From Chloroflexota bacterium (GTDB lineage Bacteria > Chloroflexota > Limnocylindria > QHBO01): 64,000 nt of DNA. The notes under the pieces are model-generated. The model made no database searches. It was not told the DNA's origin and worked only from the letters and a program-made list of their open reading frames with translations. Location: assembly GCA_013816405.1 (NCBI GenBank), contig JACDEL010000002.1:985-64984 (forward strand), in the 5' to 3' direction. This document shows positions 17,398 through 26,035 of this stretch, in pieces. The stretch's first letter is position 1; each line of letters starts with the position of its first letter. A program made the position numbers and the translations under genes.

Positions 17398-18987
17398 ATG
17401 AGCACGCTCGCCGAGCGCCCGACCGCCCCCCCGCCGATGGGACCGCATGGACGCCGCCTCCCGCCCGCGCGGAGCTTCCGATACAACCCCTCCCCCGAGG
17501 AGCTCCAGGCGCTCACCAGCCAAATGCCACAGGCGCGCCGCACCAGCTTCGCCAACTACAACGTCCAGACCAGGGTCGTGAGCCGATCGAAGGAATCGAC
17601 CTACCTGGTGACCGATGACCCCGCGCAGACGACCGGCAAGGCGATCTCGCGGGCTGAGGCTGCCCGCATCGGCGGCCTCCAGGACGCGTACGTCGCCGAG
17701 ACCAGCATGCTGGTCATCGATGGCTACCTGGGAAACGATGAGGAGCAGCGATCCAGGGTCCGCCTCTACGTCGAGGAAGCCAACGCCAACATCGCCGGCA
17801 TGCAGCAGCAGCTCTACTTCCCGCCGGATGCGCCCGCCGACGAGTGGGTGCCCGAGCTGTCGCTCATCTACACCCCCAACCTGCCGATGCCCGGCTACCC
17901 CGACGACCGGCTGATCTCGGTCGACGTCGAGGCTGGCGTGACCCGCGTCATGAACTCCGACTACTTCGGGGAGTCGAAGAAGGGCGGTCTGCGAATGTGG
18001 AACGCCCTCGTCTACGAGCGCGGCGGCCTCGCCATGCACGCCGGCTGCAAGGTCGTCCCGACGGAGGGCGGCGAGCGCACGATGCTCATCATCGGCCTGT
18101 CGGGAACGGGCAAGACGACCACCACCTTCACCCGCCAGAACAACAGCCAGCCAGTTCAGGATGACTTCATCGGCCTCTTCGAGGGTGGCAAGGTGGTGGG
18201 GACCGAGAACGGCTGCTTCGCGAAGACCTTCGGCCTCGACCCGGCCCACGAGCCGGCGATCCATGGCGCCGTCGTCAAGCCCGATGCCTACCTCGAGAAC
18301 GTCTCGCAGAAGGAAGCCGATGGGCCGGTCGACTTCTTCGACACCTCGTACACCAAGAATGGACGCGCAACCTTCCCGATGTCGTCGCTGGGGATCTGGC
18401 GCGATCCGCGTGAGATCGGCCCCGTCAACCATCTGCTGATCCTGAACCGCAACGACAACGTCATCCCGGCGGTGGCGCGCCTGTCGCGGGAGCAGGCGGC
18501 GGCCTACTTCATGCTCGGCGAGACGCAGGGGACGTCTGCGGGCGGAGCGGCCGAGGAGGGTCGGGCGCTGCGTGTGCCCGGCACCAATCCCTTCTACCCG
18601 TACCGGGATGAGCAGCAGGCGAATCGGTTCCTGGAGCTGATGGCGAGCAGCGACTTTGACGTCTTCCTGCTCAACACCGGCCGGGTGGGTGGGGGCGAGG
18701 GCGACCCGTCTTCCAAGAAGGTCGCCATCGAGCATTCAGGGGCGATCGTCAAGGCCATCGCGGAAGGCACCATTCAGTGGGAGGCAGATCCCGACTTCGG
18801 CTACCTCGTAGCATCGCTCCTGCCCGGCGTGGATGACCTCGAGCTGCTCCAGCCTCGGCTCCTGTATGAGCGCACGGGTCGCGCGGACGAGTATCGCGGC
18901 TGGGTCGAGCGGCTCAAGCACGAACGCATCGAGTTCCTGGAGGGGTACTCCGGGCTGGCGCCGGAGATCGTCGCCGCAGTCCGCTAG
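17398..18987 (+). CDS. pckA: Phosphoenolpyruvate carboxykinase (ATP)
   Basis: Interconverts oxaloacetate + ATP and PEP + CO2 + ADP (EC 4.1.1.49), the entry to gluconeogenesis. The P-loop GLSGTGKTTTT and kinase-2 motif QDDFIGL are characteristic of the ATP-dependent enzyme, and the substrate region AMHAGCKVV precedes them. At 529 residues it is a normal length. ATG at 17398 is preferred over the upstream ORF start because AAGGAGA lies 11 nt before it. It is convergent with the GAF-cyclase gene, their ends overlapping by 4 bp, and no terminator separates them. A long antisense ORF (17305-18735) is a codon-bias shadow. Confidence 0.95.
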   Translation: MSTLAERPTAPPPMGPHGRRLPPARSFRYNPSPEELQALTSQMPQARRTSFANYNVQTRVVSRSKESTYLVTDDPAQTTGKAISRAEAARIGGLQDAYVAETSMLVIDGYLGNDEEQRSRVRLYVEEANANIAGMQQQLYFPPDAPADEWVPELSLIYTPNLPMPGYPDDRLISVDVEAGVTRVMNSDYFGESKKGGLRMWNALVYERGGLAMHAGCKVVPTEGGERTMLIIGLSGTGKTTTTFTRQNNSQPVQDDFIGLFEGGKVVGTENGCFAKTFGLDPAHEPAIHGAVVKPDAYLENVSQKEADGPVDFFDTSYTKNGRATFPMSSLGIWRDPREIGPVNHLLILNRNDNVIPAVARLSREQAAAYFMLGETQGTSAGGAAEEGRALRVPGTNPFYPYRDEQQANRFLELMASSDFDVFLLNTGRVGGGEGDPSSKKVAIEHSGAIVKAIAEGTIQWEADPDFGYLVASLLPGVDDLELLQPRLLYERTGRADEYRGWVERLKHERIEFLEGYSGLAPEIVAAVR

Positions 18988-20687
18988 GCGGCGGGTACGC
19001 GCATGCTCTCGACGGCGAATGCCTTCAGAGCGTAGCTGAAGCCCTTCAGCGTCAGGTCTTCGACCGGTTCCGCAACTACCGCTTCCTCGATCACGGCGAG
19101 GACGCGCTGGCTGATCAAGATCTGTCCGGCCTTCGCCGCGTCCGACAGCCGCGAGGCGAGGATCACAGAGTTACCGATCGCCGCGTAGTCGTATCTCCCT
19201 TCGAAGCCGATGCGCCCGAGGGTCGCGAACCCCGACGCGATCCCGATCCCAAGTCCCAGCTCGTAGCCGCGCTTGCGCCAGGCATTGGACAGCACGCCGA
19301 ATCGCTCGCGCATGTCGCAGGCGGTGCGGACCGCGGCGAGCTGGTGATCGGCCACCTGCTGCGGGTCGTTGAAGAAGACCATCAGGCCGTCGCCGGCGAA
19401 GTGCTCCACCGTCCCGCCGTTCGCGACGGCCAGCTCGCCGACCGCTTCGTGGTACTGCCGCAGCACCCCCAGCACCTCCTCTGGCTCGGCCTGCTCTGCG
19501 AAGGCCGTGAAGCCACGCAGATCGGCGAAGAGGGCGGTGATCTCGCGCCGGTGGCCGGCAAGCAGCTGCTCGCCCTCAGCGCTCGACAGCAGCTGGGCGG
19601 CCTGCGGGGCGTAGCGGGCCAGCTCCGTGCGCTGCCGGTCGATCGTCTCGAACAGCCGGACGTTCTCGATGGCCAGCACGGCCTGGTCGGCGAACGTGCT
19701 CAGCAGGCTGATCTGGGAGGGGGTGAAGACCTCCACGTGCCGTCGCCAGACAGAGAGGACGCCGATCGGCTCTCCATCGCGGAACATCGGGATCCCCAGC
19801 ACTGTTCGAAAACCGGACAGGCGCTGCGCTTCCGCCAGCTCATAGTCCGGATCGGCCAGGACGTCCTCGATCTGGATGGGTGCGCGTTCGAGCAGGGCAC
19901 GACCCATGGCCGATCCTCGGCCCGGTGCGGGGACGAACCCCATCATCAGCTCCCGGAAATCCTCTGGCACCTCCGCGCTGAAGACCCGTGCGCGAAACTC
20001 CCCGCCGATCTCGCGGGTGATGTTGCCCTGGTCGGCATGGGAGAGACGGACGGCGTTGTCGAGCACCGACTGGAGCACCGCGTCCAGCTCGAAGGTCGAG
20101 CGGCTGATGGACTGCAGGACATTGCCAACCGCCGTCTCCCGTTCAAGCGCCTCGTGGGTCTCCGCCAGCAGCCGACCCAGCCGGATCGCCACCGCCGCCT
20201 GATCGGCGAAGAGGCTGACGACCTCAATCTGCTCGTCGGTGAAGGGCTCCACCCTGGTTCGGCCCAGGCCAAATGCGCCGATCACACCCTCGTCAGTGCG
20301 GATCGGCACGCCCAGCATGGTTCGCACGCCCCCTACCTGATATCCACCCGCCTCGTATTCCGGGTCGGCTGCGAGGTCTGCAACGTGCACGGGCTCGCCG
20401 CTGAGAGCCACCCGGCCCACTACGGACGTTCGGCCGATTCGATCCGGGTGATCGCGTTCATATGCCCAGTGCTCGGGCGTGCCGCCGGTCGCCGCGGCAA
20501 ATCGAAACAGATCGCCATCGCGCAAGAAGACGAATCCCATCTCTGCCCGGCACAGCGCCGCGGCCTCCGCGGAGATGCGATCCAGGATCGGCTGGAGCTC
20601 GAAGCCGGCTCCGGCCACCGCGGCCAAGACGTGACCTACGGCCCCCAGGGCTTCCCGTTCGGAAGTGCGAGCCTCCTTTTCAGCCAT
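18984..20687 (-). CDS. GAF-GAF class III adenylate/guanylate cyclase
   Basis: A 567-residue cytoplasmic sensor cyclase. Two GAF domains (about residues 25-165 and 185-330) each show the RTMLGVPI / RTVLGIPM pattern and the closing FADQAAVAIRL / FADQAVLAIENVRLF helix. The C-terminal cyclase (about 375-545) has ALFADLRGFTAFAE (first metal Asp), HFAGDGLMVFFND (second Asp) and YAAIGNSVILASRL. The start at 20687 (MAEKEARTSE) is chosen because it overlaps the OsmC stop by 8 nt, implying translational coupling; the longer ORF start lies inside osmC. It probably senses a small ligand or redox change and makes cAMP or cGMP; which is not decidable. Confidence 0.88.
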   Translation of the reverse strand: MAEKEARTSEREALGAVGHVLAAVAGAGFELQPILDRISAEAAALCRAEMGFVFLRDGDLFRFAAATGGTPEHWAYERDHPDRIGRTSVVGRVALSGEPVHVADLAADPEYEAGGYQVGGVRTMLGVPIRTDEGVIGAFGLGRTRVEPFTDEQIEVVSLFADQAAVAIRLGRLLAETHEALERETAVGNVLQSISRSTFELDAVLQSVLDNAVRLSHADQGNITREIGGEFRARVFSAEVPEDFRELMMGFVPAPGRGSAMGRALLERAPIQIEDVLADPDYELAEAQRLSGFRTVLGIPMFRDGEPIGVLSVWRRHVEVFTPSQISLLSTFADQAVLAIENVRLFETIDRQRTELARYAPQAAQLLSSAEGEQLLAGHRREITALFADLRGFTAFAEQAEPEEVLGVLRQYHEAVGELAVANGGTVEHFAGDGLMVFFNDPQQVADHQLAAVRTACDMRERFGVLSNAWRKRGYELGLGIGIASGFATLGRIGFEGRYDYAAIGNSVILASRLSDAAKAGQILISQRVLAVIEEAVVAEPVEDLTLKGFSYALKAFAVESMRVPAA

Positions 20688-21129
20688 CCGTTTCGAGTGT
20701 TGCGTCCACCGAGAGCTCGACGTTCCCGGCCAGTGCCCGCGAGATCGGACAGCCGTCCTTCGTGCCCTCCGCAATCCGGTCGAACTCCTCGGGCGTGATC
20801 CCATGGACGTGACCGAGGACGGTGAGGGCGGAGCGCGTGACCGTCCAGCCGCCGTCGATCTTGTCAAAGGTCACCTCGGCCTCGACATGCATCTCCTCCG
20901 GCGTATGGCCCGCCCGGCCCAGGTCGGCCGAGAAGGCCATGGCAAAACAGGTGGCATGCGCGGCGGCGAGCAGCTCTTCTGGCGAGGTGCGGCCATCGGG
21001 CGCCTCGGTGCGCGACGCCCACGACACGGGCAGATCGGTGAAGGTGCCGGATGAGCCGGCGGTGACAGTGCCGTCGCCGGTGGCGAGCGGGCCCTGCCAG
21101 GTGACGGTGGCGGTGCGGACGGCGGCCAT
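20680..21129 (-). CDS. osmC: OsmC-family peroxiredoxin
   Basis: Thiol-dependent hydroperoxide reductase of the OsmC type. Both redox cysteines are present: AAHATCFAMAFSADL and KDGCPISRALAGN. The N-terminus has the typical WQGPLATGDGTV and TSPEELLAAAHA segments. The ATG at 21129 is used because family similarity begins at MAAVRTATVTW; the ORF extension to 21228 is not supported. At 149 residues it is full length. It is the first gene of a two-gene unit with the GAF-cyclase, which suggests that cyclase responds to oxidative or osmotic stress (inference). Confidence 0.92.
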   Translation of the reverse strand: MAAVRTATVTWQGPLATGDGTVTAGSSGTFTDLPVSWASRTEAPDGRTSPEELLAAAHATCFAMAFSADLGRAGHTPEEMHVEAEVTFDKIDGGWTVTRSALTVLGHVHGITPEEFDRIAEGTKDGCPISRALAGNVELSVDATLETDG

Positions 21130-21184
21130 TGAATCGGTCCTCCTTGTATCCTGCGGGGACTTCAGCCTACCGCACGCAGGACCG

Positions 21185-21802
21185 ATGTCGAGCGCCGAGC
21201 CAAGCCTCCCCCGACCCATCCCCAGCATCCGCGGCGAGATGGTCTACCTGCGCCCCGCCGAGCGGGACGACATCGACCTGTTCGTGCGCTGGTTTGCCGA
21301 TGCCGAGACCACTCGCTACCTGGCCACGCGCGCCCCGTTCAGCAAGGCGATGGAGGAGCGCTGGTTCGACTCGATGCTCGAACAGCAGGGCAGGCGAAGC
21401 TACCACTTTGTCATCTGCCTGCTGGCCGACGATCGGGCGATTGGCACCGCGGGCTTCCACCATGTGAACCAGGAGGACGGCAACGCCTCGTTCGGCATCA
21501 GCATCGGCGAGAAGGCGGAGTGGTCCAAGGGCTACGGGACCGATGCGCTGCGCGCCATCTGCGACTTCGGCTTCGGGCAGCTACGCCTGGAACGGATCGA
21601 GCTGGACGTCTACGAGCCGAACCGGCGCGCCCAGCGCTCCTACGAGAAGGCCGGCTTCGTGAAGGAGGGAACGCTCCGCCACGCGCACTTCTCCGATGGG
21701 GCCTTCCACGATGTAGTGCGGATGTCCCTCCTGCGCGAGGAGTGGGCGTCGCAGCCACGCTCCCGGCCGTGGGACGAGCCGATCACCGACCACGGAGCGT
21801 AG
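21185..21802 (+). CDS. GNAT N-acetyltransferase (RimJ/RimL-like)
   Basis: A 205-residue acyl-CoA acetyltransferase. It begins GEMVYLRPAERDDIDLFVRWF, has the acetyl-CoA loop GEKAEWSKGYGTDALRAI and ends with LERIELDVYEPNRRAQRSYEKAGF, the classic RimJ/RimL/SpeG order. The ATG at 21185 is the first start after the divergent osmC promoter region; the longer ORF runs antisense into osmC. Its stop TAG is followed without a gap by the GTG of the GalT-like gene, so the two are co-translated. The substrate (protein N-terminus, polyamine or antibiotic) cannot be told. Confidence 0.85.
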   Translation: MSSAEPSLPRPIPSIRGEMVYLRPAERDDIDLFVRWFADAETTRYLATRAPFSKAMEERWFDSMLEQQGRRSYHFVICLLADDRAIGTAGFHHVNQEDGNASFGISIGEKAEWSKGYGTDALRAICDFGFGQLRLERIELDVYEPNRRAQRSYEKAGFVKEGTLRHAHFSDGAFHDVVRMSLLREEWASQPRSRPWDEPITDHGA

Positions 21803-22792
21803 GTGTTCGAGCTGCGTCGCGACCCGGTCACCGGCTGGTGGTCGGCGATCGTCACGGACCGGACCTTCGAGCACGCCTCGTTCGTCGTGCAGGCAACCCC
21901 GATCGAGGGGACCCACTGCCGGCACTGTGACGACGACCCAACGCCCTCCGCGGACGCCGCGGAGGAGACCGCCATCCGGCGCGTCACGCTCCGCCAGGAC
22001 GCCTTCCACCGGATCGACACCGGCCAGGAGCGGACCGGCCAGCTCTCCGTCGAGCAGGCGATGGCCGCGAGTGGCTCGTGGGAGATCCTGGTCGCGCCGC
22101 GCGAGCACCACGAGCGCCTGGCCGATGCCCCGCCACGACTCGCGGTGAACCTGCTGCGGGCCCTGCGCGACACGATGCGCGAGATGGCCGCCGAGCCGCG
22201 GCCCGACGACGAGCCTCGCTACATCCAGGCCGTGCAGAGCTACGGCATGCAGGCCGGCTCGCGGAGCAGCCATCTGAACATGGAGCTGTACTCGATCCCG
22301 CAGGTCCCCCACTGGGTGGCCGAGGAGATCGGTGGGGGCGCTCGATACGTCATCAAGACGCGCTCCTGCGTGTGGTGCAGCCTCGCCCGGAGCGAAGAGG
22401 AATCGGGGGAGCGACTCGTCCTGGCCGAGGAGCGCTTCGTGGTCTTCGCGCCTGCCGCCAGCCGCTCGGCATTTGAGCTGATGATCGTGCCGCGCGCGCA
22501 CGCCGCCGACTTCACAACGCTCGACGATGACGACATCGCGGCGGCCACCGCCACCCTGCAGCGGACCCTGGGTGCGCTCGATGCCCTGGGCGACCCTCCG
22601 TACAACCTGTTCCTGCACACGGCTCCCGTCGGGGAGCGACTGGACGAGACCTTCCACTGGCACTGGGAGGTCCATCCGCGACTGCGCGTGATCGCCGGGC
22701 TCGAGCGCGCGACCGCGCTCGCGGTCAACCCGGCGGCACCGGAATACGCGGCCGGCCTGCTGCGTGAGCACCTTGGCAAGGGGAGCGTGTAA
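21803..22792 (+). CDS. Galactose-1-phosphate uridylyltransferase-like HIT-superfamily protein
   Basis: A 329-residue protein starting at GTG directly after the GNAT stop. It follows the two-lobed GalT layout: MFELRRDPVTGWWSAIVTDR, a Cys pair THCRHCDDD, the second-lobe Cys pair SCVWCSLARSEE, and ETFHWHWEVHPRL near the end. At the position of the HPHxQ active site the sequence is SSHLNMELYSIPQVP, so the nucleophilic His of the uridylyl-enzyme appears to be Asn. It is therefore probably not a normal GalT; it may be a related nucleotidyltransferase, phosphorylase or non-enzymatic member. No other galactose genes are nearby. Confidence 0.75.
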   Translation: MFELRRDPVTGWWSAIVTDRTFEHASFVVQATPIEGTHCRHCDDDPTPSADAAEETAIRRVTLRQDAFHRIDTGQERTGQLSVEQAMAASGSWEILVAPREHHERLADAPPRLAVNLLRALRDTMREMAAEPRPDDEPRYIQAVQSYGMQAGSRSSHLNMELYSIPQVPHWVAEEIGGGARYVIKTRSCVWCSLARSEEESGERLVLAEERFVVFAPAASRSAFELMIVPRAHAADFTTLDDDDIAAATATLQRTLGALDALGDPPYNLFLHTAPVGERLDETFHWHWEVHPRLRVIAGLERATALAVNPAAPEYAAGLLREHLGKGSV

Positions 22793-22863
22793 CAGGTGCC
22801 TGCCGAGCGGCGTCCACAGCACCAATGGCGCTTGCATCACGGCTCGCATGGCGTTCCGCGGAG

Positions 22864-23406
22864 ATGACTGTTCCGCGGGACGGCTCCGACGCGCGCAAGG
22901 CCGAGTTCGATCGGATCTTCACGGAATACTCGGCGCCCATCTACAACTACGTATTGCGTATGGTGGGTGACCCGGATCGGGCGGCTGACATCGCGCAGGA
23001 CACCTTCATCAAGGCGTACCGCAAGCTTGACACCCTGACCGATGCCTCCTCGACCCGCTCCTGGCTCTACCGGATCGCTACCAACACCGCGATCGACGAG
23101 ATGCGCCGCCGCCGGAACGTCGTCAGGCTGGATGCCGACGAGGACCGCCCGGTCGAGCAGGCGGACGGCGGTCCCGGCCCGGAGACCCAGGTGCTGAGCG
23201 GCCTCATGGACGAGCGCATCAGTCGCGCCCTGCTCCATCTGAAGCCAAACCACCGACAGTGCCTGATCCTGTCGGACGTGGAGGACATGAGCGCGGTGCA
23301 GATCGGCGAGGTGATGGGCATGTCGAATGGCGCGGTGCGTGTCCTGCTGTGCCGCGCCCGGGGTGAGATGCGCCGCAGGCTGGCGGCGGAGGGCCTGGTC
23401 CGATGA
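22864..23406 (+). CDS. ECF-type RNA polymerase sigma factor
   Basis: Has a sigma-70 region 2 (EYSAPIYNYVLRMVGDPDRAADIAQDTFIKAYRKL, then TRSWLYRIATNTAIDEMRRRR) and region 4 (ALLHLKPNHRQCLILSDVEDM then GEVMGMSNGAVRVLLCRARGEMRR), with no region 1 or 3. It directs transcription of a small regulon together with the anti-sigma gene that overlaps its stop (ATGA). ATG at 22864 is preferred to the start at 22825 because the extension lacks family character. About 180 residues, normal for an ECF sigma. Confidence 0.93.
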   Translation: MTVPRDGSDARKAEFDRIFTEYSAPIYNYVLRMVGDPDRAADIAQDTFIKAYRKLDTLTDASSTRSWLYRIATNTAIDEMRRRRNVVRLDADEDRPVEQADGGPGPETQVLSGLMDERISRALLHLKPNHRQCLILSDVEDMSAVQIGEVMGMSNGAVRVLLCRARGEMRRRLAAEGLVR

Positions 23407-24992
23407 GACTCCGTGGCAACCACGTCGACGAGCTGATCAGCGCATCGCTGACCGGCGACCTGACCGACGCGGAGCGCGTCGAGCTGGACTCCCATCTCGT
23501 TCGCTGCGAGACATGTCGCAACACCCTCGCCGCCTTCACCGCCGAACGCAGCATCCTGTCCGGATTGCCAGTTGCGGAGCCGCCTCGCGACCTCGGGGCG
23601 CGGGTTCGCAGTGGGATCGAGTCCGGTCGGCTCGCCCCGTGGTGGCGCCGGCCGGTGGGTCTGATCGCCATCGGCGCCTCGGCGGCAGTGGTTGCCGCCG
23701 CCATCCTCGCCGTCGTTGTCTTCCAGAACCTCGATCTGGGCCCGGTTGGGCAAGCGAGCGGATCGCCGAAGGCATCTGTCTCGGCCGCTCCCTCCAGCAG
23801 TGCCGTCGCGTCAGTCGCCCCCAGCGTCGGGCCTACCACTGCGCCAACCTTCCTGGGACCGGGCGGGCTCGGGTATCTCTCCCTGACGGGCGCACCCCTC
23901 GAGGCATTGCGCCTGTCGTTCATCGCCGATGCGACTGGCGCCTCGGTGGATGCCGGCACGGTCTCCGGCCCGCCGATTGCCGCCGCCCTCTCGCCTGACG
24001 GCCAGTGGCTGGCATACATCACCCAGAAGGGAGAGACCGGAGCCAACGAAGTCTGGGCCCTTCACCTGAACGATGGAAAGATCACGCATTTGGGCTGCTC
24101 CTCGGCCGCGCCGTTCACGAATCGGCTCGCCTGGTCGCCCGACAGCCGGTACCTGGCCTACACCCTGGTCGGCGTCGACCTGGGCGCCGATGCGGGTTGC
24201 GAGAAGCCGACCGATGGCGCCGACGCTTGGCTGTTCGATACGTCCACGGGGCAACGATCGAACTTCAGCAACCGGGGTAACGCGTACGCGGCGGACTTCG
24301 AGCCTATGAGCGTCGCCGATGTCCCAGTGCTCTGGGTGAGCATCGCTTCCGAGACCCCCGGGAGTGGCGCATTCGGGGTAGGAGCGGACATCAACGGCGC
24401 AGGACTGAGCAACATCTTCCTTCCGCTCTTCTCGCCGGACGGCAGCCGTGCGATCTTCTGGAGCGGGACGATGACCTCGAATGGCGGATCGTGGCACTTC
24501 TCAGTGGGCGGGATGCCGCAACTTTCCGGTGATTTCCGGGCCGCAGGCCCTGCCTCCCCGTGGGTCGGGACGCCACTCTTCACGGACCTGACGCCGGTTG
24601 GCGGTGAGGCGTTCGCATCCGGCGACTTCGCGTGGGGTCCCGATAACGATCATCTCGCCTTTTGGGATGGTGCCTGGACGGGTACACCGCAGAGTGCTGA
24701 CGGAACCTATCCGAACCAGGCTGATGCCTACGTCGGCAGCTTCAGCAGTGGCCTTTTGAGCAGCGCCTCTGCGCTGGCCCTCGTCCGACCCGCTGATGCG
24801 TACCTTGTCGCCATCGCGTTCGCCCAGGACGGAACCTCGGTCGCGGTAACCCTCGGCCTCCCTTCTGCGGGCATCGGGGATCCCCCATCCGCTCTCCTTC
24901 AGATCGTTCCGCTGGACGGCAGCGCGCCGCATGGCATCGGCGGAGGCACGGACGCGCCGCCGTGGAACGGGCCGGCGGTCTACGGGTATTGA
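23403..24992 (+). CDS. Anti-sigma factor: zinc-finger domain, one membrane helix, external beta-propeller
   Basis: The first 45 residues form a zinc anti-sigma domain with HLVRCETCRNTL (Cys-x2-Cys and preceding His). One membrane helix follows (PVGLIAIGASAAVVAAAILAVVVF, about residues 80-105), then a Ser/Ala/Pro linker. The extracytoplasmic part of about 400 residues has TolB/PD40-like blade motifs (LSPDGQWLAYIT, WSPDSRYLAYTL, FSPDGSRAIFWSG, WGPDNDHLAFWDG). It probably holds the ECF sigma inactive at the membrane and senses an external signal through the propeller. It overlaps the sigma gene by 4 nt. Confidence 0.88.
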   Translation: MRLRGNHVDELISASLTGDLTDAERVELDSHLVRCETCRNTLAAFTAERSILSGLPVAEPPRDLGARVRSGIESGRLAPWWRRPVGLIAIGASAAVVAAAILAVVVFQNLDLGPVGQASGSPKASVSAAPSSSAVASVAPSVGPTTAPTFLGPGGLGYLSLTGAPLEALRLSFIADATGASVDAGTVSGPPIAAALSPDGQWLAYITQKGETGANEVWALHLNDGKITHLGCSSAAPFTNRLAWSPDSRYLAYTLVGVDLGADAGCEKPTDGADAWLFDTSTGQRSNFSNRGNAYAADFEPMSVADVPVLWVSIASETPGSGAFGVGADINGAGLSNIFLPLFSPDGSRAIFWSGTMTSNGGSWHFSVGGMPQLSGDFRAAGPASPWVGTPLFTDLTPVGGEAFASGDFAWGPDNDHLAFWDGAWTGTPQSADGTYPNQADAYVGSFSSGLLSSASALALVRPADAYLVAIAFAQDGTSVAVTLGLPSAGIGDPPSALLQIVPLDGSAPHGIGGGTDAPPWNGPAVYGY

Positions 24993-25040
24993 CCCGGGGA
25001 TCGGGTGCGCGGTCAACCCATCGGGCTACACTCGGGCGCA

Positions 25041-25580
25041 ATGAGCGAACGGCAGATCCTCGACGCGGATGAGCTGCGACGCGCGCTTACCCGGATCGCC
25101 CACGAGATCGTCGAGCGCAACGGCGGAACCGATGAGCTGGTGCTCGTGGGCGTGCGCAGCCGCGGGGTGCCGCTGGCGCGACGGTTAGCGGGCCTGATCG
25201 AGCAGCACGAGGGTGTGAGCCTGCCGGTCGGGGCACTCGACATCAGCTTCTACCGCGACGACCTGACCAAGGTGGCGCATGCGCCGATCGTCAAGAAGAC
25301 CCAGGCGATGCCGGAGATCGCCGGGCAGACGGTCGTCCTGGTCGACGATGTTCTCTTCACCGGCCGCACGGTGCGGGCCGCGCTGGATGCCCTGACGGAC
25401 CACGGGCGGCCGCGGGCGGTGCGGCTGGCGGTCATCATCGACCGCGGCCACCGCGAGCTTCCGATCCGCCCCGACCACGTCGGCAAGAACCTGCCGACCT
25501 CGCGCGAGGAGATCGTCCACGTCCGAGTGATGGAGAACGACGGCAGCGACGAGGTTGTGCTCGAGCGAACTGGCGACTAG
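25041..25580 (+). CDS. pyrR: PyrR, pyrimidine operon regulator / uracil phosphoribosyltransferase
   Basis: A 179-residue PRPP-type transferase fold with the PRPP loop [21 protein letters not shown] and the PyrR-specific start [17 protein letters not shown], plus [12 protein letters not shown]. PyrR proteins bind a conserved RNA hairpin in pyr leaders when UMP is high. The matching hairpin is present before pyrB, 10 kb away in this window. Unusually, pyrR is not in the pyr operon; it follows the anti-sigma gene and converges on the AIG2-like gene with a 4-bp overlap. The ATG at 25041 is chosen by homology. Confidence 0.93.
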   Translation: MSERQILDADELRRALTRIAHEIVERNGGTDELVLVGVRSRGVPLARRLAGLIEQHEGVSLPVGALDISFYRDDLTKVAHAPIVKKTQAMPEIAGQTVVLVDDVLFTGRTVRAALDALTDHGRPRAVRLAVIIDRGHRELPIRPDHVGKNLPTSREEIVHVRVMENDGSDEVVLERTGD

Positions 25581-25966
25581 GCGACCTCGCCGCGCTCTAA
25601 CGCCTCCCAGTATTCACGCCAGCCGCCGAACGATGTGATCTCGCGCTGGCCGCCGGTCATCGCCTCGGGAAAGAGGATGCCGTCCACCCAGCGGCCGTCG
25701 GAGAGCTCGATCGGTCCTCTGTAGAGTCCAGGCGGTTCCCCCGCCTCGACCCGGGCCCAGACCTCGTCGGGGAGCCGGTAGATCTCGCCCGGGACCGAGA
25801 TTCCGCCCCGCTCGGCTCGGTACATCCCCGGATGGAGGTCGCCGATCGAGAAGATCCGGTACTTCGGGGCGGTTCGGAACTCACCCAGGAACTCAGCGCC
25901 GTCCAGGTTGTCGTGCAGCTTCAACCCTCGCATGAGGGTCCCGTTCACGAAGAGTTCGAGGGCCAT
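25577..25966 (-). CDS. AIG2/gamma-glutamylcyclotransferase-like protein (allophanate hydrolase C-domain type)
   Basis: A 129-residue single-domain protein. The start [11 protein letters not shown] is the GGCT-fold phosphate/substrate loop, followed by [36 protein letters not shown] and [26 protein letters not shown]. This pattern matches the C-terminal domain of allophanate hydrolase (AtzF) and its stand-alone relatives better than true gamma-glutamylcyclotransferases. It is the last gene of the NCS2-carbamate kinase-FdrA cluster, 69 bp after the permease, so a role in ureide or amide catabolism is inferred. No amidase domain is attached. Confidence 0.75.
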   Translation of the reverse strand: MALELFVNGTLMRGLKLHDNLDGAEFLGEFRTAPKYRIFSIGDLHPGMYRAERGGISVPGEIYRLPDEVWARVEAGEPPGLYRGPIELSDGRWVDGILFPEAMTGGQREITSFGGWREYWEALERGEVA

Positions 25967-26035
25967 CTCCCCTCCTTGGCTGAGGCTGCGACCGGGCCCT
26001 CGAGGGACCCGGCCGCATTGAACGGGAGAATGCGG

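Noticed and set aside
17305-18735. 476-codon minus-strand ORF opposite pckA
   Set aside because: It mirrors the pckA codons in a high-GC gene, is rich in Arg, His and Val repeats and has no recognisable fold; a shadow of pckA.
19344-20798. 484-codon plus-strand ORF opposite the GAF-cyclase
   Set aside because: The opposite strand carries an unmistakable two-GAF cyclase; this ORF has no domain.
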